Positions 16,997 through 23,863 of a DNA stretch of 24,927 nucleotides are shown here, one piece after another. The DNA is taken from positions 1-24,927 of the forward strand of contig DATKYO010000090.1 in the NCBI GenBank assembly GCA_035528475.1. The letters run 5' to 3'. The notes below the pieces were generated by a model. The model saw nothing but the letters and a program-made list of their open reading frames with translations. It did no database searches and was not told where the DNA came from. The translations under genes were made by a program, and so were the position numbers. The stretch is from SD8 sp035528475 (GTDB taxonomy: Archaea; Halobacteriota; Methanomicrobia; Methanomicrobiales; Methanospirillaceae). The stretch's first letter is position 1; each line of letters opens with the position of its first letter.

Positions 16997-17932
16997 TCAG
17001 ATATTTAAAATTTCAGAGTTTTCCGGAACATCTGTGCCGGGATTGAGTATTACTACCTCTGGCGAGGCCATGAAACGCAGTTCATGCTCGAAATTGGATG
17101 TCCCGATACCCCTAGTGATATAGAATGGGATGTCACCGTTCGGGACCAGCCCGCTCATCTCAATGATCCCGTAACTTGTGAGCGTCTCCATGGCGGCAAT
17201 ATTAAACTGTCCGCCGTGAGTGTGGCCGGCCAGGATAAGATCCGCATCCCAGTCCCCCTTGCATTCCGGCTCGTGAATCAGGTAAATGACAAAAGTGCCT
17301 TCATCGGGAGAGATCTTCGGCGGGTTCGCCATTCCCGCCCATCCGTCGTCCACTCCTACGAGACACACGTTCTTTCCGTCAATTTCAAGCTCCACTACCT
17401 CGTTTCGAAGCACGGTTACCCCGTTCTGCTCAAGGGCCTTCTCAAGGGCATCTGCAAAATCATGATCAGTGGTCTCATCATACAGGCAACCCACATCATA
17501 CTTCTCACCGCCAATGTCCGCCCCGGCGACTCGTATCATCTTATCCAGGCCGCTGGTGGCATCGATACCTGCCTTGTAATCATGGTTCCCCAGTATTGCA
17601 TAGACGGGTGCATCAACCCCCTTCCAGACTTCCTGAAAAGAGAAATCCTCCTCTTCTCCATACACAAAATCGCCGCCTATCAGGACCACTGATGGCTCGA
17701 GGCGGTTTATATCCTCGATCACACTCCTGATATGATCGATATTCTCCAGCCTTAAATGGGGATCTGCAATAAATACTATTCCCCCGGGCGCACCTTCGAT
17801 AGAAAGAACAGTGACATCGCACGTCCGGGCCTCCCATGACGCATACCCTATTCCCATCGGGAAAGAGACCAGGATGAGAGCCACCGCTATATATTGCGTT
17901 TTATTAAATTTGGGGAACTTCTTCGGGATCAA
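16997..17932 (-). CDS. Membrane-anchored calcineurin-like metallophosphoesterase (YkuE type)
   Basis: This is a two-metal phosphoesterase held at the membrane by one N-terminal helix (about 13-31), with the catalytic domain probably outside. All motifs of the calcineurin-like fold are present: DPH (57-59), GGDFVYG (86-92), GNHDYK (115-120), IHEPE (219-223) and AGHTHGGQ (235-242). Related bacterial proteins (YkuE, LpxH-like) act on phosphodiesters or lipid-linked substrates; the substrate here is unknown. The protein is full length at 311 residues. It starts with TTG at 17932. A TATA box at 17958-17967 predicts transcription starting within a few bases of that codon, so the mRNA is probably almost leaderless, which supports this unusual start. 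Confidence 0.9.
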   Translation of the reverse strand: MIPKKFPKFNKTQYIAVALILVSFPMGIGYASWEARTCDVTVLSIEGAPGGIVFIADPHLRLENIDHIRSVIEDINRLEPSVVLIGGDFVYGEEEDFSFQEVWKGVDAPVYAILGNHDYKAGIDATSGLDKMIRVAGADIGGEKYDVGCLYDETTDHDFADALEKALEQNGVTVLRNEVVELEIDGKNVCLVGVDDGWAGMANPPKISPDEGTFVIYLIHEPECKGDWDADLILAGHTHGGQFNIAAMETLTSYGIIEMSGLVPNGDIPFYITRGIGTSNFEHELRFMASPEVVILNPGTDVPENSEILNI

Positions 17933-17957
17933 TTAGTATAAATTTAAAACCGTTGGG

Positions 17958-17967
17958 TTTATATAGT
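17958..17967 (-). promoter_or_regulatory. TATA box for the metallophosphoesterase gene
   Basis: On the minus strand the sequence reads ACTATATAAA, centred about 30 bases upstream of the TTG start codon. The spacing implies a leaderless or nearly leaderless transcript. Confidence 0.55.
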
Positions 17968-18002
17968 TTGAGTTTAAGGCAGCTCCGAAAAATCGGTGGA
18001 TC

Positions 18003-18647
18003 TTACTTTTTTCCGCAATCCCCTAATTTATTGTTCTCATACCCCGGTTCCAGCAACGAATCTACGACATCCTCGAAATTTTTGTTCTTCAGGTACCAGG
18101 TTCCAAGGGTTGCCACGATAAATGCTCCCACCAGGTCAAATATCAGGTCAATCATGGTATCATCAAGACCATGCTGGAGCGGTTTTGAAAGCAGCGGGCC
18201 GAATATTGTATCCAGCATATACTCCCATATCTCCCAGATTGCCCCGAATGCCAGTGTAAACATGATTATAAAGAAAAAAATCTGCCATCTTTGCATCCGG
18301 AGGCATGTAAACCTGTCGAGAAGGAGTACTGTAAGGAATCCAAGCAGGGAAATGGTAAGAGAGGCAACAAAGTGGGCTATTTTATCGTAATATGGGTACA
18401 GGTCAACATACCAGTGGTAGGAATACCCTGCAACATGGAGAAAGAGCGAAAGTGCAATCAGGAAGTTGACCTCCCAGGGGACAACAATATGTACCCGGCG
18501 GCGGGCAATATATGGAATCATTGTCAACCCGACTGCCACCACTCCGCTGAACGCAACAAAATAATCGCCAATATAGAGTGCGTACAATGTACTTAGCACT
18601 ATCAGGCCCTGCATCACGTAGGCAAGGTAATACCAGTGCAGTTTCAC
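18003..18647 (-). CDS. DUF2238 (YjdF-like) membrane protein, copy 1
   Basis: This is an integral membrane protein of 214 residues with about six helices and no assigned biochemical role. It carries the family hallmarks: an intramembrane H-V-A-G (71-74), YYDKIAHF (86-93), the acidic EIWEY segment, and GLDDTMIDLIFDLVGA near the C-terminus. These conserved His, Asp and Glu residues could form a metal or catalytic site within the membrane, but that is inference. A second gene of the same family lies at 19640-20251, and the two flank a DUF308 gene. The ATG at 18647 begins a charged short lead (MKLHW). Its stop lies 70 bases upstream of the metallophosphoesterase start, with the latter's promoter between. 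Confidence 0.8.
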   Translation of the reverse strand: MKLHWYYLAYVMQGLIVLSTLYALYIGDYFVAFSGVVAVGLTMIPYIARRRVHIVVPWEVNFLIALSLFLHVAGYSYHWYVDLYPYYDKIAHFVASLTISLLGFLTVLLLDRFTCLRMQRWQIFFFIIMFTLAFGAIWEIWEYMLDTIFGPLLSKPLQHGLDDTMIDLIFDLVGAFIVATLGTWYLKNKNFEDVVDSLLEPGYENNKLGDCGKK

Positions 18648-18886
18648 GATCTAATAGTATTACCCTGCTATAAAATAAAGGCACCATATCACGCCGATTG
18701 GGTCACTGAACAGAATAGCAAGACGGATTGGACTGAATAATACCACTTTTCAGGGCTTAAAAAAAAAAATTCTGAACATTAAAAAAATCTCGCGCCTGGG
18801 CCATTCTAATAGATATTAACCGGAAATAACCGCAGTATTCGTAAAACTGAAGATAGATTTATTAGGAAGAAAAAAAATTCTCACAT

Positions 18887-19450
18887 ATGACAGAAACTAC
18901 TGTCGCATCACCGTGTGCAAAAGTCTGGGGGGCACTGGTACTTCTCGGATTTCTCTCATTTATATTCGGTCTGTTGATGATGTTTTTTCCGAACCTCACT
19001 GCCCTTGTAGTACTGACCCTTATCGGGGTTCTTATCATCATAATGGGAGTGATTGGACTCATCTTCGCTCTCTTCACCCCCGCAGGAGAAGGTAAATCAA
19101 CACTTTTATTGATTGGGGGAATACTTGGCATCCTTATAGGAGTAGGCTTCATTATCTACCCTGCAATTATCGGGATAGTTCTCACCTGGATGATTGGGGT
19201 AGTGATATTTTTCATCGGAGTTCTCCAGCTCGTATTCGGCCTCGCGGAGAAAAACATACCCGGACGCGGGCTATACGTGCTTGCAGCGATTATCTCCATC
19301 ATATTTGCAATACTGTTCATGACCTATCCCACAATCGGGGGTTTGATAATCTTTGGATATCTTGTCGCCATCTATTTCTTTATCAATGGAATCCTGATCA
19401 TGGCTGCAGGGTACCATATGCATAAAGTGTGCCAGGAACTTCCTGCATAA
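18887..19450 (+). CDS. DUF308/HdeD-like membrane protein
   Basis: The 187 residues contain six hydrophobic segments in three hairpins, each pair of the kind G-x-x-x-[IL]-x-x-G-[LI]-x-[MI]-x-x-P (FIFGLLMMFFPNLTALVVL, GILIGVGFIIYPAIIGIVL, FAILFMTYPTIGGLIIF). That threefold pattern is the DUF308 repeat of the HdeD family. Bacterial HdeD is linked to acid and stress resistance; the archaeal role is unknown. An AT-rich leader with AGATTTATTAGG about 35 bases before the ATG may be the promoter. A strong T-rich terminator follows at 19464-19478. The gene lies between two DUF2238 genes on the opposite strand. Confidence 0.85.
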   Translation: MTETTVASPCAKVWGALVLLGFLSFIFGLLMMFFPNLTALVVLTLIGVLIIIMGVIGLIFALFTPAGEGKSTLLLIGGILGILIGVGFIIYPAIIGIVLTWMIGVVIFFIGVLQLVFGLAEKNIPGRGLYVLAAIISIIFAILFMTYPTIGGLIIFGYLVAIYFFINGILIMAAGYHMHKVCQELPA

Positions 19451-19463
19451 TTGACTGAAAAAT

Positions 19464-19478
19464 TCTTTTTCTTTTTCT
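19464..19478 (+). terminator. T-rich terminator after the DUF308 gene
   Basis: TCTTTTTCTTTTTCTT begins about 14 bases after the stop codon of the DUF308 gene, a typical archaeal oligo-T terminator. Confidence 0.6.
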
Positions 19479-19639
19479 TAAACGTTGCATTTTCTCGTTT
19501 CCCCTGTGGCTTATTTCATCCATTCCAGGGAAACGTTCCCGCAAGGTCTCGTAATATATTCGCCAAAATCAGATATCTTGAAAAGTTATTGAATTGAAGT
19601 GGAATGGAAATTCTTCGAAAAAAGATTTCTTCATATTCT

Positions 19640-20251
19640 TTATTCTGATGGCGCTTGCCTGAAAAAGAGTGAATGTAACTGTTCCCCGTCTTTTACAGAA
19701 TGAACGTGGTGCCGTACCAGTGCAAGAGCCAGGACAAGACCGACAGCATCTGCGATAAGGTCACCAATGGTATCTTCCAGCCCGTTATTGTATGAAGACT
19801 TTACCAGCACGTCTATGAAATATTCACTCGCCTCCCATGCAACCATGAAGAATACCGAGATAAGAATGATCCCCGCATAGAGAGTTGTTCGATTCACTTT
19901 TTTTCCATAAAAATCAAGTATTAAAAACAGGCAAAAGACCAGCATTACCACCGCGGCAGCGGAGATTACGTGGGCAAATTTATCATAAAAAGGTGCGAAT
20001 TTCCAGTAAAACCTGTTAATTCCGCCCGCGACATGCAGGACGAGAGAAAGCGCAACAAGTGATTTCAGTCCGGCAGGAAAAGTTATTCCAATTTTTTTCT
20101 CAACAAGCACAGGGATCAAGGAAAGTACCACAGAAGGTATAAGCACCGCCCAGAGCCTGAAAATATCATCTATGAGAACTGCCTGTACTGCATATCCCGC
20201 GAATGTAATACAGATTAGATAGACGACAGCGTTCTCTGTTACCCGAACCAT
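19640..20251 (-). CDS. DUF2238 (YjdF-like) membrane protein, copy 2
   Basis: This 203-residue membrane protein is a diverged paralogue of the gene at 18003-18647. Landmarks line up in the same order: ALSLVLHVAG (67-76) against ALSLFLHVAG, FYDKFAH (88-94) against YYDKIAH, AWEASEYFID against IWEIWEYMLD, and GLEDTIGDLIADAVG against GLDDTMIDLIFDLVG. The conserved polar residues are therefore kept while most hydrophobic positions differ. Role unknown. It diverges from the six-gene coiled-coil cluster starting at 20424, with about 170 bases between. Confidence 0.8.
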   Translation of the reverse strand: MVRVTENAVVYLICITFAGYAVQAVLIDDIFRLWAVLIPSVVLSLIPVLVEKKIGITFPAGLKSLVALSLVLHVAGGINRFYWKFAPFYDKFAHVISAAAVVMLVFCLFLILDFYGKKVNRTTLYAGIILISVFFMVAWEASEYFIDVLVKSSYNNGLEDTIGDLIADAVGLVLALALVRHHVHSVKDGEQLHSLFFRQAPSE

Positions 20252-20387
20252 TTCTGAATATGAGTATGCCCGGAAAGTAAAAAAGTATGTTGCATCAGTT
20301 CATTTTGAGTAATAATTTCGAATCCCTGATTTCATCACCTATTTTAGATTAGTGATTTACATACATCCTCTCTTGCACAGCTACACA

Positions 20388-20397
20388 AAAAATAAAT
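20388..20397 (+). promoter_or_regulatory. TATA box of the coiled-coil gene cluster
   Basis: AAAATAAATA lies about 31 bases upstream of the ATG at 20424, and no ribosome site precedes that ATG. The spacing predicts a leaderless transcript for the first gene, while every downstream gene in the cluster has its own Shine-Dalgarno sequence. Confidence 0.55.
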
Positions 20398-20423
20398 AGA
20401 ATCCTACCTTCATTTGTCTTTGT

Positions 20424-20876
20424 ATGGAAGGGATTCAATTAAAAGTACAGGTAAGGGCATTTCCCAGTGTAGGACGGGCCCGGCTCCATGAATCAGTATT
20501 GCCTGATCTCGGAGTCAAAGAGGGAGAAAGCCTTGAGATCATGAAATACCCTGCTGTCTATGATGAAAAAGCCAAACCGATATCGGTTGCCGCATATGCC
20601 GACAGAATGCTGGAAAAGGATATCATAAAATTAAGCCCCGAAGATATCGCAGCACTGGGGGTGGCGGAAGGCGACACCGTTACCGTAAGAAGGAAAGTTC
20701 CTCTCACTGAAGAGATCGGGAAAAAAGCAGGGGAAGCCGGAAAAGCAGTTTCTGAAGGTGCAGGGAAAGCCGGGGAGGCTATAATGAAAGGTGCAGGGAA
20801 AGCCGGGGAGGCTGTTGACAAAGGAGCAAAAGAAGTTGTGAAAAAAATCAAGCCCGAAAAAGGCGGGAACGATTAA
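20424..20876 (+). CDS. Beta-barrel-like protein with 11-residue-repeat amphipathic tail (first gene of cluster)
   Basis: I do not recognise this 150-residue protein as a named gene. The N-terminal 90 residues resemble a double-psi barrel of the CDC48-N/AbrB sort with internal two-fold repetition: RARLHESVLPDLGVKEGESL (18-37) mirrors KLSPEDIAALGVAEGDTVTV (69-88). Residues 100-143 form an Ala/Gly/Lys/Glu tail of 11-residue repeats (KKAGEAGKAVS, EGAGKAGEAIM, KGAGKAGEAVD, KGAKEVVKKIK). This is the periodicity of LEA, apolipoprotein and synuclein helices that lie on membranes. Membrane or lipid binding is inferred from the pattern only. The start ATG fits a leaderless transcript. It is followed after 15 bases by the next gene, with GGTGAG as ribosome site. 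Confidence 0.75.
   Translation: MEGIQLKVQVRAFPSVGRARLHESVLPDLGVKEGESLEIMKYPAVYDEKAKPISVAAYADRMLEKDIIKLSPEDIAALGVAEGDTVTVRRKVPLTEEIGKKAGEAGKAVSEGAGKAGEAIMKGAGKAGEAVDKGAKEVVKKIKPEKGGND
20755..20813 (+). repeat. 26-base perfect direct repeat within the 11-residue-repeat tail
   Basis: Two identical 26-base copies, at 20755-20780 and 20788-20813, begin AAGGTGCAGGGAAAGCCGGG. Their 33-base period is exactly 11 codons. Identity at the DNA level suggests recent duplication of one 11-residue unit. Confidence 0.85.
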
Positions 20877-20891
20877 CAATGGTGAGCTAAA

Positions 20892-21314
20892 ATGGCCACC
20901 GCAACTCCTACCGCCACATCCGCAGCATTGGCACCCATGTGGTTGGACTGGTTTGAGACCTTTATGTGGGCAATATTCCTCATTATAGGGCTCATAATTA
21001 TCTATTTCATTATCAAGGAGATACGCATTTCCAGGGTCACACCCAAACTGGCGGAGATAGAACTGGAGAAAGAGAAATTAAGCCTCATGAAGTTGGAATA
21101 TGCACACCGAGGCCAGCCCTTCTTCCGCGTTCCCCCGGACAAACTGGAGGAGATAAAGAAACTTGATGATGAGAATGTTGATCTGGAGACCGAAATCTTT
21201 GCCAAGCATAACGCCGTGGACAAACGTATCCGAAGACTGGAAAACATGGTAAAGAGCACCAAGCTGGATCATCTTGTTGAAAAGATCAAGGATGAAGAGA
21301 AAAAAATCCGGTGA
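20892..21314 (+). CDS. Membrane-anchored coiled-coil protein (second gene of cluster)
   Basis: This 140-residue protein is unrecognised. A short Thr/Ala-rich lead ends in MWLDWFETFMW. One transmembrane helix follows (about 22-42, AIFLIIGLIIIYFIIKEI). The rest is a charged helical region with coiled-coil spacing (TPKLAEIELEKEKLSLMKLE at 50-69, and LETEIFAKHNAVDKRIRRLE further on), interrupted by RGQPFFRVPPDK. The topology is probably N-out with a cytoplasmic coiled coil. The ribosome site GGTGAG (20881-20886) is 5 bases before the ATG. The gap to the next gene is 5 bases, so translation is probably coupled. A scaffold role is inferred from shape alone. Confidence 0.75.
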   Translation: MATATPTATSAALAPMWLDWFETFMWAIFLIIGLIIIYFIIKEIRISRVTPKLAEIELEKEKLSLMKLEYAHRGQPFFRVPPDKLEEIKKLDDENVDLETEIFAKHNAVDKRIRRLENMVKSTKLDHLVEKIKDEEKKIR

Positions 21315-21319
21315 TATGA

Positions 21320-21628
21320 ATGTTTGAGACAAAAACCTCTGAAACTGCCAGGAAATCCTCATTCACCGAGACCCTGGCATCAATCCCGCAGTCAATCGAT
21401 ACCAGATTACCTTCGATGGATAAGCAGCTTGACAGGTATTTTGATGCAAACATTTCTTCAATAATCTCGGAGTGGGGTCTTGTTACACGCTATGATCTTG
21501 ACGATCTTGAACATCGGCTGGACATGGTGAGCACCGAGATCAGCACCCTGGAGAAATGGAAAACGAAACTCGTTGACCGGGCGAAAAACCTTGATTCGGC
21601 CATGAGTGAACTGGAGGGAACGCGATGA
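21320..21628 (+). CDS. Coiled-coil protein with SEW motif, copy A (third gene of cluster)
   Basis: This is a soluble 102-residue protein. After a Ser/Thr-rich lead (1-33) it carries LDRYFDANISSIISEWGL (37-54), then a helical segment with heptad spacing to the end (LDDLEHRLDMVSTEISTLEK, 60-79). The same module recurs in the next two genes: an aromatic-L/F-D start, then I-[SE]-E-W-x-L, then a coiled coil. The ribosome site GGTGA overlaps the stop codon of the previous gene. The end overlaps the next start by 4 bases (ATGA). It has no membrane segment and no enzyme motif, and I know no named family for it. Confidence 0.7.
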   Translation: MFETKTSETARKSSFTETLASIPQSIDTRLPSMDKQLDRYFDANISSIISEWGLVTRYDLDDLEHRLDMVSTEISTLEKWKTKLVDRAKNLDSAMSELEGTR

Positions 21629-21849
21629 TCGGCGTGAACGACTACATGGGAAGCTACCTCGATCGCCGCATGAAGTACATGATCGAGGAATGGAACCTTG
21701 CCACCAATAGGGATTTTGGTGATTTTGAAGTCCGGATAAAAACAATTGAAGATGCCGTAAAGGATCTCGACAAGTTCGAGATGGAAGCTGATGCGAAAAT
21801 GACCGATCTGGAAAATAGGCTTGAGAAAATCAAAGGGGTGAGGAAATGA
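21625..21849 (+). CDS. Coiled-coil protein with EEW motif, copy B (fourth gene of cluster)
   Basis: This soluble protein of 74 residues is the minimal form of the module: SYLDRRMKYMIEEWNL (10-25), then a coiled coil (FGDFEVRIKTIEDAVKDLDK, 31-50, onward to ENRLEKI). The ATG at 21625 overlaps the previous stop by 4 bases and has GGAGGG (21613-21618) 6 bases upstream, which fixes the start. It overlaps the following gene by 4 bases in the same way. The 4-base overlaps on both sides indicate coupled translation and probably a fixed protein ratio. Confidence 0.7.
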   Translation: MIGVNDYMGSYLDRRMKYMIEEWNLATNRDFGDFEVRIKTIEDAVKDLDKFEMEADAKMTDLENRLEKIKGVRK

Positions 21850-22184
21850 CCGGATTAGAGGCACTCCTGATAATCCTCATCATCGCGCTCATCGCATTCC
21901 TCATTTATTATTTCTTCAGGGGATCTTCGGGGAAAGTTTCTATCACCCGTCCTATGGAGAGCCGGGTGGACGAATACCTTGACCGTCGTTTTGATCAGAT
22001 GATCTCGGAATGGTCCCTGATGAACAAGTACCAGGTCAAGACGTTCCGGGACAAAAAGGAGAAGGTTCTTACCAGTGAAGAGGGCAAAGTCGAAGTCCTG
22101 AAGGATTTTGAACACGACATGATTGACACGCTGGCAAGGCTGGAGGAACGACTTAATGCTCTGGAAAAGCAGGTCGAAAAATAG
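21846..22184 (+). CDS. Membrane-anchored coiled-coil protein with SEW motif, copy C (fifth gene of cluster)
   Basis: This 112-residue protein adds an N-terminal membrane helix (about 4-24, LEALLIILIIALIAFLIYYF) to the shared module EYLDRRFDQMISEWSL (43-58). A charged linker with several Lys and Glu follows, then a final coiled coil (DTLARLEERLNALEKQVEK). The N-terminal helix followed by RGSSGK suggests the module is cytoplasmic. The ribosome site GGTGAGG lies just before the ATG, which overlaps the previous gene by 4 bases. The soluble copies A and B may assemble with this anchored one through like-with-like coiled coils; that is inference. Confidence 0.7.
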   Translation: MTGLEALLIILIIALIAFLIYYFFRGSSGKVSITRPMESRVDEYLDRRFDQMISEWSLMNKYQVKTFRDKKEKVLTSEEGKVEVLKDFEHDMIDTLARLEERLNALEKQVEK

Positions 22185-22476
22185 CGGGGCGAATGGAAGA
22201 GAAGGCTCTGACTTCTATTCCCGCCTCAAAGGTGACATCACGACCATGCGAAACCAGGGAGAGCCTCCGGACAAAGACCCTTCCTCATTTTCAAAATATT
22301 ATTGCGACCTCTGTAATGCAGTGTTCCCGCTTACCGAGCTGAAGCAGTGCACACTCTGTGGGCGGTGGGCCTGTTCCTCATGCTGGACCACGGAATTCTA
22401 TGTCTGCGATTCCTGCGATGGGATCGTCAAACTTCATATGCTTCCGGCAAAGCAGCGGGGGCATGCAAAAGAATAA
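22156..22476 (+). CDS. Eight-cysteine cross-brace zinc protein (FYVE/RING-like), last gene of cluster
   Basis: The C-terminal half holds eight cysteines in four pairs: CDLC, CTLC, CSSC and CDSC, with spacing CxxC-x11-CxxC-x4-CxxC-x7-CxxC. This is the spacing of two-zinc treble-clef domains such as FYVE and some RING/PHD types. The second pair sits in QCTLCGRWACSSCW, which resembles the FYVE core, but its basic RKHH lipid-binding motif is absent. The ATG at 22156 has a strong ribosome site, GGAGGA (22142-22147), 8 bases upstream, and overlaps the previous gene by 29 bases. ATG at 22246, with AGGTGA 10 bases upstream, is a good alternative that would remove the overlap and start at MRNQGEPPDK. 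A T-rich terminator follows. Protein or lipid binding is likely; function is unknown. Confidence 0.7.
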   Translation: MLWKSRSKNSGANGREGSDFYSRLKGDITTMRNQGEPPDKDPSSFSKYYCDLCNAVFPLTELKQCTLCGRWACSSCWTTEFYVCDSCDGIVKLHMLPAKQRGHAKE

Positions 22477-22498
22477 TTTTTTCTCTCTTTTTCCTTTA
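22477..22498 (+). terminator. T-rich terminator of the coiled-coil cluster
   Basis: TTTTTTCTCTCTTTTTCCTT begins directly after the stop codon of the zinc protein. It is the only strong T-rich stretch after the cluster, which supports one transcription unit from 20424 to here. Confidence 0.6.
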
Positions 22499-22582
22499 TT
22501 TCCCAATAAGATCGAAATCTTCAAGCATACAACGGGTTTTTCAAACCGACAAAAAAGGGGATGACCTCGGATTAAATCAGGA

Positions 22583-23389
22583 CTATACTTCCTTATACAC
22601 GCGGTCAACGGTGAATGAATCGATAATCTCCTGGGCATCTCTCTTATAATAATCAAATACCGTCTCCTGGGTGGAATAAGGGCCGCTATAAGTCAGGATA
22701 TAGACCTTTTTGTCAATTATTGTATAGTACTGCATATAGCTCTTATCAGGATTACCCCTCTCGTCCCTGGAAATGAAATCTATCCTGTAGGCTTTATTGT
22801 CAGACAATACTGTGGGGGCGCTCTTGCTTGTTGAGGTAATATAATATTGCTGCTGCAGTGTGGATATCGCACTATTGAAATAATCCTCGAGTATGGTAGT
22901 CTCAGGATTCTGGACTATATCAACTGTAAAAGTTGAAATAAACTTATAGCATTCCGTTGTCTCCGAGCTGCACTGGAGCTCTGGAGGCGTGGTAATAATC
23001 ACCGCAGGGGTGGAAGATCTTTTTGAGTTATCTCCAAAATCCCATTCTCTCGGGTACTTGATAGAGAAACGGTACTTGGAATTCGAGTACTGGATCCAGG
23101 GAGGAGGAGTAGGCGACGGCGTTGGCTGCGGAGTCGGCGTCAGGGTTGGAACGGTTGTTTTGACTTCTGTAGTGACTTTTGGGTTTATTTCTGCACTTCG
23201 GTTTATCACCGAATTATTGGTCGTATTCAGTTCACCTGTCAGGTTATGGTTTGCCAATGCCGGATTGACATGTATATTGATAAGTTGCCCGACTCCCCCG
23301 TCCACTGACGAATGATCAAAAAATACGAGATATACATTCGTACAGATGGAAATTATGAGCAGAGCAGCCAGTATTTTTTCTCTCATCAT
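22583..23389 (-). CDS. Secreted or membrane-anchored protein with PsbP-like domain
   Basis: This 268-residue exported protein has an N-terminal membrane helix (about 5-24) that may act as signal or anchor. A spacer rich in N and T (about 48-80) and a Pro/Thr linker (TPTPQPTPSPTPPP) follow. From residue 99, YSNSKYRFSIKYPREWDFGD opens a PsbP/DUF1795-like alpha-beta domain, which ends …DAQEIIDSFTV, the usual closing helix-strand of the family. Archaeal secreted members are common, but their ligand is unknown. Two adjacent Met codons open the gene (23389 and 23386). A TATA-like element near 23479-23487 leaves a leader of about 65-70 bases. The gene converges with the coiled-coil cluster. Confidence 0.8.
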   Translation of the reverse strand: MMREKILAALLIISICTNVYLVFFDHSSVDGGVGQLINIHVNPALANHNLTGELNTTNNSVINRSAEINPKVTTEVKTTVPTLTPTPQPTPSPTPPPWIQYSNSKYRFSIKYPREWDFGDNSKRSSTPAVIITTPPELQCSSETTECYKFISTFTVDIVQNPETTILEDYFNSAISTLQQQYYITSTSKSAPTVLSDNKAYRIDFISRDERGNPDKSYMQYYTIIDKKVYILTYSGPYSTQETVFDYYKRDAQEIIDSFTVDRVYKEV

Positions 23390-23478
23390 ATATATGACAC
23401 TTCTTTCTTTTTGAAATCCCGCATAAGATGCAGAATATTGTATCTGCTCTTATCAGGTTTATAGGTTAAGATCTACTC

Positions 23479-23498
23479 CATATAAAGCGCGCTTGCGC
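23479..23498 (-). promoter_or_regulatory. Candidate promoter with GCGC inverted repeat for the PsbP-like gene
   Basis: On the minus strand CTTTATATG (23479-23487) is preceded by GCGCAAGCGC (23489-23498), two GCGC arms around AA. The inverted repeat occupies the BRE position just upstream of the TATA element, where a bound repressor would block TFB. This is inferred from position only. Confidence 0.35.
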
Positions 23499-23533
23499 AA
23501 AGATAGGATTAAATTGAGTTTATATGAAAAGTG

Positions 23534-23713
23534 CTAATCCTTGATCAGAATCGCCCCGAAAATAAGGAGAAATATTCCGATGAGTATTCCAAGAACGCCA
23601 ATTACTCCCTTGAGAAAGGTAATAACCTCCGGAAGGAAAAGCCAGACTCCGTATATTCCAAGGATCACCAGCACAATTCCGGCTACCAGACTTCCCACAC
23701 CAGTCTTATCCAT
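23534..23713 (-). CDS. Small two-helix membrane protein
   Basis: This unrecognised 59-residue protein has two hydrophobic helices (GSLVAGIVLVILGIYGVWLF and VIGVLGILIGIFLLIFGAIL) separated by a short VITFLKG turn. It ends in LIKD. The ATG at 23713 is chosen because GGAGG lies 6 bases before it; the in-frame ATG at 23719 touches that ribosome site directly and is less likely. Glycine-rich small membrane proteins of this kind are common in methanogens and have no assigned role. It lies upstream of the PsbP-like gene on the same strand, but about 145 bases and a separate promoter intervene. Confidence 0.65.
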   Translation of the reverse strand: MDKTGVGSLVAGIVLVILGIYGVWLFLPEVITFLKGVIGVLGILIGIFLLIFGAILIKD

Positions 23714-23855
23714 ATCCATCCTCCATATATCTGGTATCTTTTCTTATCTGGGAGAAAATAAGATTATTCCCTGGTTACCCTTCATATGCATGGAATGTAC
23801 AGGTGCGAAATCCATTGATTAAAGAAATTGAATGCACACGGGGTTATTTTCGCGC

Positions 23856-23863
23856 AAAAAAAA
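23856..23863 (-). terminator. T8 terminator after hypC
   Basis: On the minus strand eight T follow the hypC stop codon with no gap. Confidence 0.5.

Noticed and set aside
18760..18800. A-runs between the divergent DUF2238 and DUF308 genes as terminators
   Set aside because: They would be T-runs on the minus strand, but no gene ends there.
20317..20326. TTCGAATCCC, matching part of the T arm of tRNA-Glu, as a possible attachment-site copy
   Set aside because: Only 10 bases match and the flanking bases do not continue into the acceptor stem, so chance is enough.
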